From Podospora bellae-mahoneyi (Eukaryota > Ascomycota > Sordariomycetes > Sordariales > Podosporaceae), in the NCBI RefSeq assembly GCF_035222275.1, contig NC_085883.1:310001-374000 (forward strand): 64,000 nucleotides of DNA, read 5' to 3'. The notes under the pieces are model-generated. The model did no database searches and was not told where the DNA came from. It was given only the letters and a program-made list of their open reading frames with translations. Made by a program: the position numbers and the translations under genes. How positions within the stretch are numbered: position 1 is the stretch's first letter; each line of letters begins with the position of its first letter. Positions 23,135 to 35,237 of this stretch are shown piece after piece.

Positions 23135-25874
23135 TCACTCCTCCACCATCGGCTCCAACGCCTCCCTCAACCCCTCCTCCACAGCCCCCAACCTGTCCCC
23201 CTCCAAGCAAACCTTGCTCGTCGGCCGCCTCAAAACCTGATGCTTAGCCCAATACTCATTAAACCCCGGAATCACCCCCTTCTGGTTGATCCCCGTGCCC
23301 CTAAAAGTCCCCGAAGAACTCACGCTCCCCTCGGGACTCTTGGGCACACTAGAAACCGAAACCGTTGGGCTCGTCACCGCAAACCCAAACGCCGGAATCG
23401 CCGTAGAAGTTGCAATCAAAGTAGGCGGCGGTGGTGGTGGCGTCGCAACAGGAGACGTAGGCGCAGTGTTCCCCCCCCACGGCCTCCATGAAACCAACCG
23501 CCCCAACGCAGAAGGCGTCCTCCTGATCCCTGGGTGCAATCGTTCGTTGCCCGACCGTGTGGGCGTCGACACGGTCCGATTGGCAGGTTGCCTCACCTGA
23601 TTCGCGAGGTTACCCATCAAAAAGACGCTTCCCCTCTTCCCATCACTGCTCCCACTCGTCAGGGTAGGTGAAGCAATAACCTCGCTGAGATTCGTCCCCG
23701 CAGCGCTCAAACCCAGGGGCTTCAACGCCAGCTGACTCGGTCGCGCCTGCAGCGTGTGAATATCCATCCCGTTGGACAAGGACATGATGGATTCCTGCGA
23801 GGTCACACGGCGTAACCTGCCACCCGGGCGTTGTAATACTTGCGAATCAAAGTGTTTGGAGTGTGGCGAGATGAGATCCCCTGCGTCTGTGCTGCCGGCG
23901 TCGGAGTAGGTCTGTGTCTCGTCATCTTGGACGCGTCTCGGAGTGCTGGGAGAGCGCTCGCCGCAACGGACAAAGTTGGTCAGCGGGTGTGGATTGGTTG
24001 GTGGCGGGCCGTTCCAAGTAGAGGATGCGTCAATCGGAAACATGGACCACTCCGAGGTTCTCTTTCGATGCGCGGTCTTCCATGCTGGTGATGTTGGATC
24101 CAAGCTTGTCGTGGGCGATGTGGGGTAAGAAACGTCAACCATGCGGTCAAATACGGAATTGCGGTTGTTGGACGACCGTGGGGAGCTGATCTCTGACGAA
24201 TGTCCAAACTCTGATGGGTTCTCGTCATCTTGTCGAGACCAATGGTGTTCTGAAGGTGTTGGTGGCTCATGGTTCCCATTCACGGGACCCCGATGCCATA
24301 TTATGGACGATGTGACGGGTGATGAAGGGGCAGAATACATCTTGGGTGGAGTGAAGGTACCAGATGATATCCCTTGTCGCTTCTTTCTCATCCTCTTGAG
24401 TTCCTGCTTGTGGGTGACGTGGTAATGGTGGTGAATATGTAATTGCTGCGTGACTCGAGGCGGTGGCTGCTCGTGTCCCTCCAGCTCGGCTCGGAGTGAC
24501 TGGGACGAGGTGCCGGCTTGTGGCGTTTCTTCCGCAGGTGTCTCGGGTTCTCTCTCGAAATCGTTTGGCGGTGGTGCTGGCTGGTGACACAGCAGCTGCT
24601 CCCGCAGCATCTGAATCTCGTCGTTGGAGTTGACCAGCATCTCGCGGAGTTCGGCCATTCCCAGCTGCAGGTTGGCGTTGTCCTGCAAGAGGTCGCGCAC
24701 AAAGTGAGACACGACGTTGCCGCTGTTCTTACTATCAGTCATTGACCTTACCGCGGCAGCGCCCTTGAGTCTCCCAGCTGCTGTGTTGAGCTCCTTCTCC
24801 ATGAGACGCTGCCTTTCCATGCGGCTGATGACTTCAACATGTCGTTCTCGATCCTCCCTCGCCTCTTTCTCCATTCGTTCCAACTGTGCTTGCAAGTCAC
24901 TGAGCCCCTTCTCAGCTTGTTTCCAACGGTGTATGGCCGTCCGCGCCTCGTCTTTCGTGGTGATGACGGCGGCCTGTAGCGTGGCTTGTTCCTCCTCCAA
25001 CAGTTCAATCTGCCTCTCCAGACTGGCCGCTCGTTGCGCTGCGCTTTCGAGCCGTCGCACCTCGCGCTGTGCATCCTGTAGCGTCCTTTCCAAAAATTCT
25101 ATCTTTGTGTCTGCATCCTTGACAGTATTGTTCAGGTGGTCCAACTCGTCTCGTAGATTGTGGTTGTCGTGATTGACCTCGCGGTTTTTTCGTTCGAGTT
25201 CAGCGTTTTCGGCTTCGAGCTGTTCAATTCGGGCGTTGAGCTCGGCTCTGTCCCTCTCTGCAGAGGCCATGTACGCTTCGTGGCGGGCGAGGAGCGTCTG
25301 GAGCGACCATGTTAGCGTTCGAGAAGGGAAGTAAAGGTCGAGTTCAAGTTCGAGTTCGAGCTCTGGGTCTGGCTCCTGCGTCAGGGCTGTCTCGTCTGGG
25401 TCATCCATGGTGGTGTGCAGAAAAGAAACGAGAGATTCTCTTCAGCAGGCATAGTTGGCAACATGACAGACACGTACACGATGACCACTCAAAAGACGGC
25501 AGCAGGCACACACAAAGGAAACCAGAGGGTGAAAGAGAAGGTGTCACAGTGGAATGTGGCGGGAAGCACGAAAGGGAAACCGCACAACGTACCTGCCCCA
25601 TCTTGGCTGCCGCGTGGACATCCCGCTCGACGCTCAGGAGCACCGAGCAGTTGTGTCTCAGATACACACAGTCTTCTCTCCCACAGCAGCACCGGATGTC
25701 ATCGCCCGGCGGCGAGGACCCGACGACGTCGACGATGCCCATAGTATTATCAGTAGTGTCGTCAGTGCCTGTGCCTGTTCCCGTGCCTGTGCCTGTGTCT
25801 GTGTCTGTGTCTGGGTCTCTCGGCGGCGGGGGAGGCTGCGGCGGATCGGAGTTTGGGTAGGGGCTTGTTGCCAT
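23135..25874 (-). CDS. Large coiled-coil protein, conserved fungal type, function unknown
   Basis: Predicted 814 aa from exons 25593-25874 and 23135-25297, joined by a 295-nt intron (GTACGT to CCAG) that keeps the frame. The spliced start MATSPYPNSDPPQ leads through a Thr/Gly/Asp repeat (hexanucleotide microsatellite) into DDIRCCCGREDCVYLRHNC and VERDVHAAAKMGQ, then exon 2 TLLARHEAYMASAERDRAEL. Residues about 95-300 are a long heptad coiled coil (EQLEAENAELERKN, LERQIELLEEEQATLQ). A conserved patch SHFVRDLLQDNANLQLGMAE and NSNDEIQMLREQLL follows. The C-terminal 450 residues are Ser/Pro/Thr-rich and disordered. The continuous ORF that starts at 25408 uses intron sequence and is not the true start. 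Coiled-coil architecture suggests a cytoskeletal, septal or scaffold role, but I do not recognise a named family. Confidence 0.75.
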
Positions 25875-27137
25875 GCCAGGTTTATACGGGAACAGGTGGA
25901 AGGCGGTAACAGTGTGGTGGTGGTGGTAACGGGGACGACAACGCAAATGCTACTCGTAGCAGCATAGTCGCTACCGCGCTTTCGGATCGGGATGACAGGT
26001 GCAGGTGTCCTCGAGGGTGGAAAAAGAGGCGAGTGTTGGGCAAGGAGGTTCCCCGGGCGCGGCAGAAAAGCGCATGGATTGAGGTGAGTGGGTGTTTGAC
26101 AGGCTCTGACACGGACAGGCGATGGCTTCAGCGATGTTCCCAGGCCTGCTGTCTGTAGTATATTGATCAACTCCCAATGGAATGAATAATTACCCGCTGG
26201 GCTCCCAAGCAACCGGTGGAGTCCTCTGACAACGCTACCCGCGGCCAGGGGCGGTCAAAAAGACTATCGGCGCTATCAGTGCGCTAGCCGGGTTTTCGCT
26301 CCGGTCCGTCAAAGCCAAGACTATTGTGGGTGATGCTGTCACGATGGACCAGACACATAACGAAGGTGGATTGACGGGTGGTGTTGTTTGTGACTGGAGG
26401 GCTGGATGGAATATGAGGAGAAAGGGCAAACAAGGAATTCGACAGCGAGTCTCGAGGAGGTTGGCAATGCCAGCCAGCCAACCCCTTACAGCCAATGGCT
26501 TCTGTTGGTTCCGGTGTAATGGCCCTCCAATGGCCCTGACCCTGACCGCGACCGCTACCGCAACCGACACGTGCGACCCGACCGCGTTCTGGAAGGGCAG
26601 CACAAACACCGACAAGACACCAGCGCCAGGCACGGACCCACTCTCCCATTTCTCGGCTGCATCCCCCTGCCCTGTCGATGACGGAACCATTTCTGGAGGG
26701 GACATCCCCCCCACATTTCATCCACATTCTGCGCATTCCACAGCGAAGAGAAAAATCTTTGTGCATAAGGGGCGTCATCTGGACGTGCATTATTCGCTGG
26801 ATCAATTCCCAACTCTCCACTGCGCGCATTCAGAGAGAATTTCTCGTTTGCTGGCGACAGCGACGTTGGTGTTGGGTCCATCAACGGTGAGGAGAAGGAA
26901 GCCAAGAGCGGTGTGGCCTCGGGTCCATCCATGTAAGGTGAGCTGGCCAACACCGAGGTCTCCATGACATGAATATCTTTTTCCGAATTCAAGACATTCA
27001 TTCAGGGTCCATTGTCTTTCAGGACGTTAATAATATAACACTAAACGAGACCACCTGTACAACCTCCACCCCTGTGATAGCTGCCTCCAATATGGGGATA
27101 TTCAACGCCCACCTGAGCAATCCCATCCATCCGCCCA
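25875..27137. promoter_or_regulatory. Upstream region of the coiled-coil gene
   Basis: 1.26 kb between the coiled-coil gene start and the L-rhamnose dehydrogenase stop (both minus strand). It contains a short CCTGACC/CCGCGACCG-type repetitive patch near 26530-26585. Overlapping ORFs on both strands (26235-26829) are compositionally biased and without domains. Confidence 0.4.
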
Positions 27138-27935
27138 TCACTGCAAATTCACAAACAACCCCCCATCCACCAGCACTTGCGCCCCAGTCACATACCCACT
27201 CAACTCCTCACACGCCAAAAAAACTGCCGGCCCCGCCACGTCTCCCGGCTCTCCAACCCTCCCCAGCGGGATCCTCCCCTCCATATACCTCAGCTTGTCT
27301 CCCCCCGCCCTCAAATCCTCCTCATTCAACTGCGTCCTCACCGTCCCCGGCAATATGGCATTAGCCCTGATGTTATACTTCCCCAGCGCACACGCCGCAC
27401 TCTGCATCAGAGACAACACCCCCGCCTTGGTGGGTGTGTAATGCGCTTGCTCTGCCCCCCCGACCAAGGCAGAGATGCTCGATATCCCGATGATCGACCC
27501 TCCCTTTGGCTCCTGAGTCGCCATTTGTCTCGCCGCCGCCTGGACAAGATAGAACGCTCCGTCGAGGTTGGTCCGGACGGTCTTGTCAAAGAGGTCTCGG
27601 GTTATGTCGAGGAAGGGGGTGAATGTGCAGACGCCTGCGTTGGAGACGCAGATGTCGAGGCGGGAGGTGTGGAAGGTTTCGAGGGCGAACTGGACGAGGG
27701 CGGGGCCGGTGGTTGGGTCGCGGACGTCGCCGGGGAGGTGGGCTATTTTCCCGGGGAGGGAAGAGGCTTCGGAGAGGAGGGAGGTGAGGTGGTCGGTGTC
27801 GGAGGGGAGGTTGAGGTGGTTCACGGCGACGTTGCAGCCTTGGGCGAGGAAGGCGAGGGTGATGGCGCGGCCTATGCCTGTGGTGCCGCCGGTGATGATG
27901 GCTGTTCTGTTGAGGAGGAGGTTGGTGGCGGGCAT
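27138..27935 (-). CDS. LRA1: L-rhamnose 1-dehydrogenase (SDR family)
   Basis: Single-exon 265-aa classical short-chain dehydrogenase that would oxidise L-rhamnose to L-rhamnono-lactone with NAD(P)+ in the cytosol, the first step of the non-phosphorylated fungal rhamnose pathway. Visible motifs: TGGTTGIG cofactor glycine motif, SNAGV, catalytic Ser in GISSIS and YTPTK (Tyr-x-x-x-Lys). Long blocks match what I remember of the yeast LRA1 enzyme closely: GGSIIGISSISALVGGAEQA, ACALGKYNIRANAILPGT, YMEGRIPLGRVG and the C-terminus VLVDGGLFVNLQ. The length is right for the family. The gene lies 0.8 kb downstream of the rhamnonate dehydratase on the same strand, which strongly supports the pathway. The start directly precedes LLLNRTAIITGG, as expected. 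Confidence 0.88.
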   Translation of the reverse strand: MPATNLLLNRTAIITGGTTGIGRAITLAFLAQGCNVAVNHLNLPSDTDHLTSLLSEASSLPGKIAHLPGDVRDPTTGPALVQFALETFHTSRLDICVSNAGVCTFTPFLDITRDLFDKTVRTNLDGAFYLVQAAARQMATQEPKGGSIIGISSISALVGGAEQAHYTPTKAGVLSLMQSAACALGKYNIRANAILPGTVRTQLNEEDLRAGGDKLRYMEGRIPLGRVGEPGDVAGPAVFLACEELSGYVTGAQVLVDGGLFVNLQ

Positions 27936-28760
27936 GGTGGGTGGTCACAACCAGGTGTCGGAAAGGTGAGGTGGTCGTGGGAAAGGTGAGTTCTTGGTGT
28001 CAAGAGCAAGCAAAGGTGAGCTGTGCCGTGACACAACCTTCAACGATCAACCTATGTCATACCTTCCATCTTGACACGCAAACCCACGAGGGGGTCGCTG
28101 CCATTCACACAATTATCCCGTCCGGCTCGCGGGGTAAATTCCCAGATGCAACCTCTCCCCTTGACCTCCATTCTCTCTAGAGCACCATATCTCACATCAC
28201 CGCAGCCTTGTCCGCGGTGTCTAACAACAATCTCATCACACCCTCTGCAAAGCCCCCAAACAACCACTTACCTCATGTCAGGAATAATGCTCGCGGTACA
28301 AAATCAGATCCCATATGAAAGCTGACAATCACCCCTGCCCCTGTGCCTTATCCTGGATCCACATCCCCCCTCTGCCCCACCCCACAGCTCGGGGTTAAAT
28401 ACAGCGAGGTGATGATCCGACTTGGACACACAAGAACCTCCTCTTCCTCACATTGCATGAATTTTGGAGACACACGGCACAGAGTATCCGGATACCTGGT
28501 TGACCTTTTGTTGGGCTGTATTGTTTCATGATTTGAGGGAAACATCAACACCTTCACGACGGTTGATATGACGTCAGTACAACGGGCTTGCGGGATCATG
28601 CTTGCCAGTGGGATGGAAGAGATAAACAAAACTGATATTCAAAACGGTAGAATAAAACGCAGACAACAAAAAAAAAAAGAAAAAGAAAAAGACATATCCA
28701 ATGTCTAGTACCCCCAAGATAAACTCCTATCCAATCATGTAGCTCTCTGCCGTGAGGTGG
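27936..28760. promoter_or_regulatory. Promoter of L-rhamnose dehydrogenase and 3' end of rhamnonate dehydratase
   Basis: 825 nt between two same-strand genes of the rhamnose pathway. An A-rich run (about 28668-28692) lies near the dehydratase 3' end. No ORF of interest. Confidence 0.45.
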
Positions 28761-30258
28761 TCAAGCCTTGGCCTTCCCAGCCAACTCCCCCTCCACGTGG
28801 CGTCCATTGACACCATTAACCTCCTTCTTCTCCTCACACACCGGTGGGGGTAGCGAATTGGTAGGAATAGCCAGCAGATAAGTACTCGGAACCAGCTTCG
28901 CCCTCGCAACCGGGTTCAGCGTCAGCCCGAACCCCGGCTTGTCCAGATCAGCCGCCGTCAAGAAACCGTTGGTGGGGATAGGCTCGTCCACAAACAAATC
29001 GCCAAACACGGGCAACACGCTCTTCCCGTCGGGCGAGTTGGCCAGGTACTCCTGAAAGGGGGTGTTGGGCTGGCTGATGACAAAGTGGTAGCTGTACGGC
29101 CCGCTCGCGTGGGGGACCACGGGAATATCATAGGCCGACGCCATTGCGGCCACCCTGAGCAGCTCCGTCATGCCGCCGAGCCACATGACGTCTGGCTGGA
29201 TGATGTCCAGGTTCCTCCCCTCGATCAGCTTGCGGAACCCGTACCGCGAGTACTCGTGCTCGCCCGTGGTGAACTTGATGGTCGGGTGGGCGCGCTTGAT
29301 CTGCTCGAAGCCGTCCGTGTCGTCGGGGCTGAGGCACTCCTCCCACCAGTTGATGTTTAGGTCCTCGCACGCCTTGGCAATCTCGATCGTGTAGGGCACG
29401 TTTAGCGACATGTAGCAGTCGACCATCAGGGGAAAGTCCGGGCCGACTGACTCGCGGTGCTTGCGGAGGAACTCGACGTTCTTCTTAAGGCCGACGTGGC
29501 CCTCTTCGGGGCAGTAGGGGAGAGGCACTTTGGCGCCCCAGAAACCCATTTTTTTGGCGGCTGGGGGGTCTGGGCCGGTGCAGTAAAAGTCGATGCGGTC
29601 TTTGGTGTTGCCGCCGATGAGCTTGTAGACGGGCTCGCCGCGGATCTTGCCGAGCAGGTCCCAGAGGGCGAGGTCAATGACGGATATTACGGCAACGGGG
29701 AGACCTTTTCTGCCATAGAACATGGACGCTCGGTACATTTGCTCAAACAGGTGGTTTGTGTTGCGAGGGTCTTCTCCGATCAGGAAGCGCTCAAAGTGCT
29801 GATGGACGAGCCAACACGCTGGAGGGCCTGCATTTGAAAACAATATCAGTCTCCATTTCCGGTGGGAGAAAAGCGGGCAGTGTTGACATTACCACCAAAG
29901 CCAGTTGCAAAGCCAACTGTTCCATCGCTGGCCTCAATCTCGACAAAGAACGAGCCGAGAACATTGATACCCCAGCTCGTCCGTGATGCCCGGTACTTCT
30001 CCCATCTTGAGCATGGAGTAGAAATTGGACTGTCTATGAGCCTGGACTGAAGTTAGGAAATGCTGCCAAGGTGCTGGCTTTTTGAAAGAAAGCACCTCAC
30101 CAATGACCACCTTTGACATTGTGGTAATCGCCACCTGCAATCTGGTTAGCCAGCCGTTTTGTCTCAACCGTTTGGGGATTCCACATACCTGAGCCCACAC
30201 CGCCGATCACGAACGATCGGATACTTTTGATGGTGGGGAACGCTTTTACAGACGCCAT
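28761..30258 (-). CDS. LRA3: L-rhamnonate dehydratase (enolase superfamily)
   Basis: Predicted 439 aa; exons 30189-30258, 30101-30134 (only 34 nt), 29893-30041 and 28761-29827. It dehydrates L-rhamnonate to 2-keto-3-deoxy-L-rhamnonate with Mg2+. The spliced N-terminus reads SIRSFVIGGVGSGGDYHNVK, then HWLIDSPISTPCSRWEKYRA and SRTSWGINVLGSFFVEIEA, diagnostic of rhamnonate dehydratases. The barrel domain carries the metal ligands in MVDCYMSLN, WWEECLSPDD and TTGEHEYSRYGF, then IIQPDVMWLGG and the catalytic His in VVPHASGPY. NSPDGKSVLPVFGDLF near the end is also typical. The last 35 residues (EKKEVNGVNGRHVEGELAGK) are a hydrophilic extension without a peroxisomal signal. It pairs with the adjacent rhamnose dehydrogenase. 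Confidence 0.93.
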
Positions 30259-32376
30259 GGTGTCAACGTCTTTTTGGGTCCCAGATAATGACAGAGGTGG
30301 ATCGTAACGGCGGGAAGCAAGCCTCTGGAGAACCAGTCCCAAGTTATATGCGGTCCAGATGCCTACCTAGCGTCAACGTCTAGTGTCTGATGGCTTGGCA
30401 TGTGGGGGATGGTTGATGTGAAAAGGGGAGGAATTGGGAGGATAAGGCTTTCTTATTATTTCTCTCTACTTGGCTCTGTCAACTACGTAGCCCCGGACAG
30501 GTCCCTGTGCGGGGACAATGCATGTCAAGGGGCAAACAACGTCCTCACCAAAGGGGCCAAAGACAGATAGCACTTGGGAAAATAGTGAAACCGGTCGGGT
30601 TGTGATGCCCCGATGATGGCGACATATAGACAAGTAGCTCTATTGTTCTCAGATAAGCATCCGGGAACGTGGGCCTGGCCGTTCGCTCTGATCCGAAGAC
30701 AAAAGACAACCTCAACCCCACCTTTGGCATGCACATGGAGGGATGCTGCCAGGGAGCAGAGGCGGATTGGTGGATCACCGTGTAGGGCCATTGGGGTATT
30801 TCGCGCTAGGGCTATCCGAAGGCGTCACAGTTTGTTGTTGGTCCGGACGGGTGATGGGCACCGGGTGACGGGTCACAGCTCGGTGGTGGTGGTGGTGATG
30901 TGGACGGGGGGAGGATTATACCCTTTTGGTCAAGGGCTGCCGCGACCAACATGGAATCCCGCGTCTTCCGTCGACAACATGTCGGAGGAGGGCTCGAGGG
31001 CCATCCTGTCTATGCCAGTGTGCGGCAAAGATGCCACGGGTTTCTTACTGTCGTACTCTTGTGGATAACTGCGGCATGCTGCGGTGGCCGGTCAGTCGAG
31101 GTGCTACTGTGGCAGATGATGCCATTGGACCCAGAGCAGCGGTTCGGTTCAAGCTTGCCGTTGGGCTCTCGATATGAACGATGTGAGAGAGTCTGTCAGG
31201 CGCAACGACTTGGGGTAGCATCGCCCCGTCTTCACCGCATTCTCTCGCTGCGTCGACTGCACACTGCACACTCTGCAGCCCGGCTGCAAGTGATTCCATT
31301 TGGGTTTGTGTAGCATTCCGGTCATGCTGATAAGCACGTGGGACCGGGTGCGAAGGGCTTCTCGGACTGGTCATAATGATGGTGGTGGGACGAACGCCAT
31401 GAAGGATTCCCTGATTGTCGTCGGGTCTCTCTCTCTCTCTCTCTCTCGAGCAAACACCAACTCCTCCTGCCACTGAAATCTGATGTGTCAGTTGCCCCCA
31501 ATCAATGGATATCTCGAATCCTTCCGAGTTCACCTCGCGTGTTTCTCGTAGCTGACCACCTCCATCCTCAAGACAACGGAAAGCGGTGAGCAATGGATGA
31601 CATGACATGAGATGTGAGATTGGACAGCTTGACAGCCCTAACAGGCGTTGGAGTCTCATAGCAACACCATCTCGTCCAGCACAACCTGGAAGAGGTGTCA
31701 AGAAACAGCCCGCTGGGACACCGGCTGCTTGTGCTGTGCGCCTGTGCTACCCCACCCCCCACAATTCTCCACACAGGGCACGCACTCCACCAACCCCGGA
31801 AATCCAAGCAAAGGCAAGGTCCGGGCACGGTCCAACAACAGCCCTCTCCCCCAGCAGGGCACCCCTCACCACCCCCCTCCCCAGCTCCCCAGCTCCCCCG
31901 GGCCCAGACTCCCCCAGATGACCGCCGCAACGTGGTGTTCCGTACCGCACCTAGTCGTGTAGGTAGTGCCCAGGTGTCCCTGTTTGGGTATAAGGTAAAT
32001 TAATGCTGGGTAAAAAAGAGGAATGTGGTCTCTCCACCGCCCTCGCTGTTCTGCTCATCATTACCCCGAGTGTTCATTGGAGTCGTTTCTTGTCTCAATC
32101 ACACGTGTTGTTGGCGCTGCCCCCGTTGCCGTTTCTGACACCCGAGGACCCGAAATCCCGAAGAGTGCCCGCCTGCCCGTTGTTGCGAACTGTTCCCCCG
32201 TTCGGGTTGTGCTGCTTGTCGTCGTGCTTCGGCAACCTGCGTCGTTGCCCCGATCCACTCGCTCGGCGCGCGCAGTAAGCGTCACCACTCAACGGCTGGC
32301 GCTTCCAGGCTGGTTGTCTTGGGAACTTGACAAAGGCTTGAGCTTAAGACGGGAGCCTGGGGAAGAAGCTCTGGCC
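30259..32376. promoter_or_regulatory. Divergent promoter between rhamnonate dehydratase and Zn2Cys6 factor
   Basis: 2.1 kb between two divergent starts. Contains a (TC)11 dinucleotide run at 31426-31447 and a C-rich stretch near 31745-31920. No convincing ORF. Binding sites for the neighbouring Zn2Cys6 protein would be expected here if it regulates the rhamnose genes, but I could not define a repeated CGG motif with confidence. Confidence 0.45.
31426..31447. repeat. (TC)11 microsatellite
   Basis: Eleven uninterrupted TC dinucleotides in the divergent promoter, about 0.9 kb upstream of the Zn2Cys6 factor. Pyrimidine tracts are common near fungal promoters. Confidence 0.9.
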
Positions 32377-35237
32377 ATGATGCAGCCGGCGGTCCAAGCT
32401 TCCACCAGATACACCAACAGCAACAACAACAACAATGGCCAGATTTCCCACGCCCAGTCATCGCCCTCCTACTCGTCGCATGGCGGCGGACATCACCACC
32501 AGGACCCCGCAGACAGCGATGACGGAGGCCAGCAGAGTGGGGAAGACGACCATGACCTCGACGACCAGGGCGAGGGCGTGCGTCTGGGGAAGCGCAAGAG
32601 ACCGGTATCTGTTTCGTGAGCACTTCAACAACACGCTGTGTGACGCTAAGGAAAATGCTAATTGGCCTTGTTGTGCTGCCTTGCTAGGTGCGAGTTGTGC
32701 AAACAGCGCAAAGTGAGTTCTCGTCCACCCCCCCTCCGACCCGACCGACAGCCATTGCCCGGCCCCCGATGCTGACCTGACCGCGACAGGTGAAATGTGA
32801 CCGCGCCCAGCCATCGTGCGGCTGGTGTAGCCGAAACGGAGCTACCTGCGAATACAAGGAGCGCAAGAAGCCGGGTCTACGTGCTGGCTACGGACGGGAA
32901 TTGGAGCAGCGGCTGGACAAGCTGGAAGGAATGTTGAGGGCTCATGACAAGCTGCTGCAAGCTCTGACCTCCAACTCAAACACTAGTCCGGGAAGCGGCA
33001 ATGGCAGCGGTACCGGTGCCTTTGGCCATCACAACGCTCCCAGCGTCAGGGGAAGTCACACCAGCCAGCTGAGCGATCGAGGCACGCCACGAGAGGTCCG
33101 TGAAGCCGGCCCGCCGTCGATATTCGCGCGGAGCGAGACCATCCGGACCCCCCAGGCCGAGACGGCCTTGTTCCTCCAAAGACCCACGACATCGGTTGAC
33201 CTGGGGATACAGGGCCCTCTGTCAGCCACGTCCACCATGGCGGACCCGTTTCAGAGTTTATCTAACAGCATCGTCTCGCCCCGCGGCCAGTTGCCAGCTT
33301 CCGGTCCAAGCACTGGAGCACAGGAGTACTACACTACCGCGCCGACAACCTCGGTGGCCGCTCTACAATCACCACCAGCCCACGCGCCGCCAGGAAGCCA
33401 CATGGGCACCGAACAGGAGCTACCGCCGTACGACCTGCTCTATGGCCTGGTGGACTTGTACTTTAAGCACATCAACACGTGGTGCCCTATCCTACACCGA
33501 ACGACGACGTTGGATGCCCTCTTTGGGCCGTCAATCTTGGACGAGACCGACAAGATCCTGCTGCATGCCATTGTGGCCACCACCCTACGGTACTCGACAG
33601 ATCAACGGCTGACTGACGAAGCTCGCCAACGATACCATTCCGTGTCCAAGAACCGCGTGATTTTGTATGGCATGGAGAACCTCTCTGTCAAGTCGCTGCA
33701 GGCGTTGGTCATCCTGGCTCTGGATTTGTGCGGAAGCGGCAATGGCCCGCCCGGTTGGAACATCATGGCCATCATCACCCGGGCCGTCGTCCAGCTAGGT
33801 CTGGCAGTGGAAAGCAACTCCATCTCGGTGGCACCCAACTACCAGTCCATCTACACGCTCCGGGCCATGATCCTCCCAGAACCCCGCGATTTTATTGAAG
33901 AAGAGTCCCGGCGGAGGTTATTTTGGATGGTGTACCTTCTTGACCGATACGCAACGATAGCCACCGCCTTTGACTTTGCGCTCGACGATCGAGAGGTTGA
34001 CCGAACCCTCCCATGTCGAGATGACTTGTGGATCAAGAACCAAAAAGTCGACACCCGATGGCTGCGCCTGGACGACTCTCGACCGACCCTAACAAGTGGC
34101 AACTCGCCCGAGTACGAGGTCGACAAGCCGGAGAACCTGGGCGCCTTCAGCCATTACATCGAGATCCTCTCCATACTCTCCAGGATACACAAGTTCCTCC
34201 GCAAGCCAGTTGACATCAGCGCGCTGTCGGATGTCGAGCAGTGGCAGATGCGCTACAAGGAGCTGGACAACATGCTGGCTGCCTGGAAGTTCAATCTCCC
34301 GGGGGATTATGGCAACATGGCCAAGCTCTTCCAACCAAGCTCCGCCAAAGCCATCAATTGTGGCTGGGTGATGTTGCACGCAACTTTCCACACCGCCGTC
34401 ATCCGCCTTCATTCCTCCGCCGCCTATCCCACCACCCGCTCCCCGATCTTCACCCCTAGTTACAGCGCCTCGCAGCGGTGTCACAGTGCGGCCGAGAACA
34501 TCGCTGCCCTCCGCGAGTTTGTCGTCAGCAATAACCTGCTGAACAAGCTCGGGCCACCATTCGCGTTCACGCTGTGGGTGGCCGCCCGCGTCTTGCTTGT
34601 TCACGGGAGCACGGTGGAGCATAAGCTGGACACCTCGCAGATACGGTTATTTGTCGACACGCTGGGGGAGATGGGGCGGTACTGGCCTGTCGCGACGCGG
34701 TACTGTGGGCTTCTTACCCGTGTGCTGGAGGAACATCACGACAATGCTCGCCAGGGAGGGAGCGAGACGCCGAAGATTGTCAAGATTCTGGCCGACATGC
34801 GGAGGACGGCGTTTGACCTCGACTTTTTGATCAGTCGGCAGCCGAGGCATATTCCACGGAGCAAGAATGGGGTGGCGGGGTCGAGTGGTGCTGCTGGTGG
34901 TCCTGGTGGGGGGGCACCTAACGGGCCGGGAGGGGGTGGTGGTGGTGGTGGATGGCCGGGGAGGTTTGGGCAGGCGCCGCCGGCCACGAACGAGTTGGAG
35001 TATTTGGACGTGTTTGACTTTTTTAATGTGCCGAGGTTGCCGGTTGCGCAGGCTGGGATGGTGAGTGATTCGCATGGTGGTGGTCATGGTGTTTCGGGGG
35101 GTGATGGGATGGGGGGAGGAGGGATAGGGCATGGTGGGGGGGCGGCGGTGGCGGGGGAGTTCAATATTACCGAGTTCATGGTGGATGCTAATAGGGATTG
35201 GCTTTTTCAGCAGGGGGAGACCAAGTTTTTGGCTTGA
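32377..35237 (+). CDS. Zn2Cys6 transcription factor, candidate rhamnose regulator
   Basis: Predicted 903 aa from exons 32377-32615, 32688-32712 (25 nt) and 32790-35237. The two small introns cut the zinc cluster; splicing restores CELCKQRKVKCDRAQPSCGW and on to Cys108, giving Cys81, 84, 91, 98, 101 and 108 (C-x2-C-x6-C-x6-C-x2-C-x6-C). A linker (KKPGLRAGYGRELEQ) and short coiled coil (RLDKLEGMLRAHDKLLQAL) follow, as in dimeric binuclear cluster factors. Residues about 300-620 match the fungal-specific middle homology region (YGLVDLYFKHINTWCPILHR, RRRLFWMVYLLDRYATIATA). The C-terminus is Gly-rich with poly-Gly runs. It is divergent from the rhamnonate dehydratase, so pathway-specific control is plausible, but this factor type also occurs widely as a general regulator. 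Confidence 0.85.

Noticed and set aside
25298-25408. Alternative start of the coiled-coil gene with Glu-Leu repeat
   Set aside because: Lies in the 295-nt intron; upstream exon 1 joins in frame with conserved-looking sequence.
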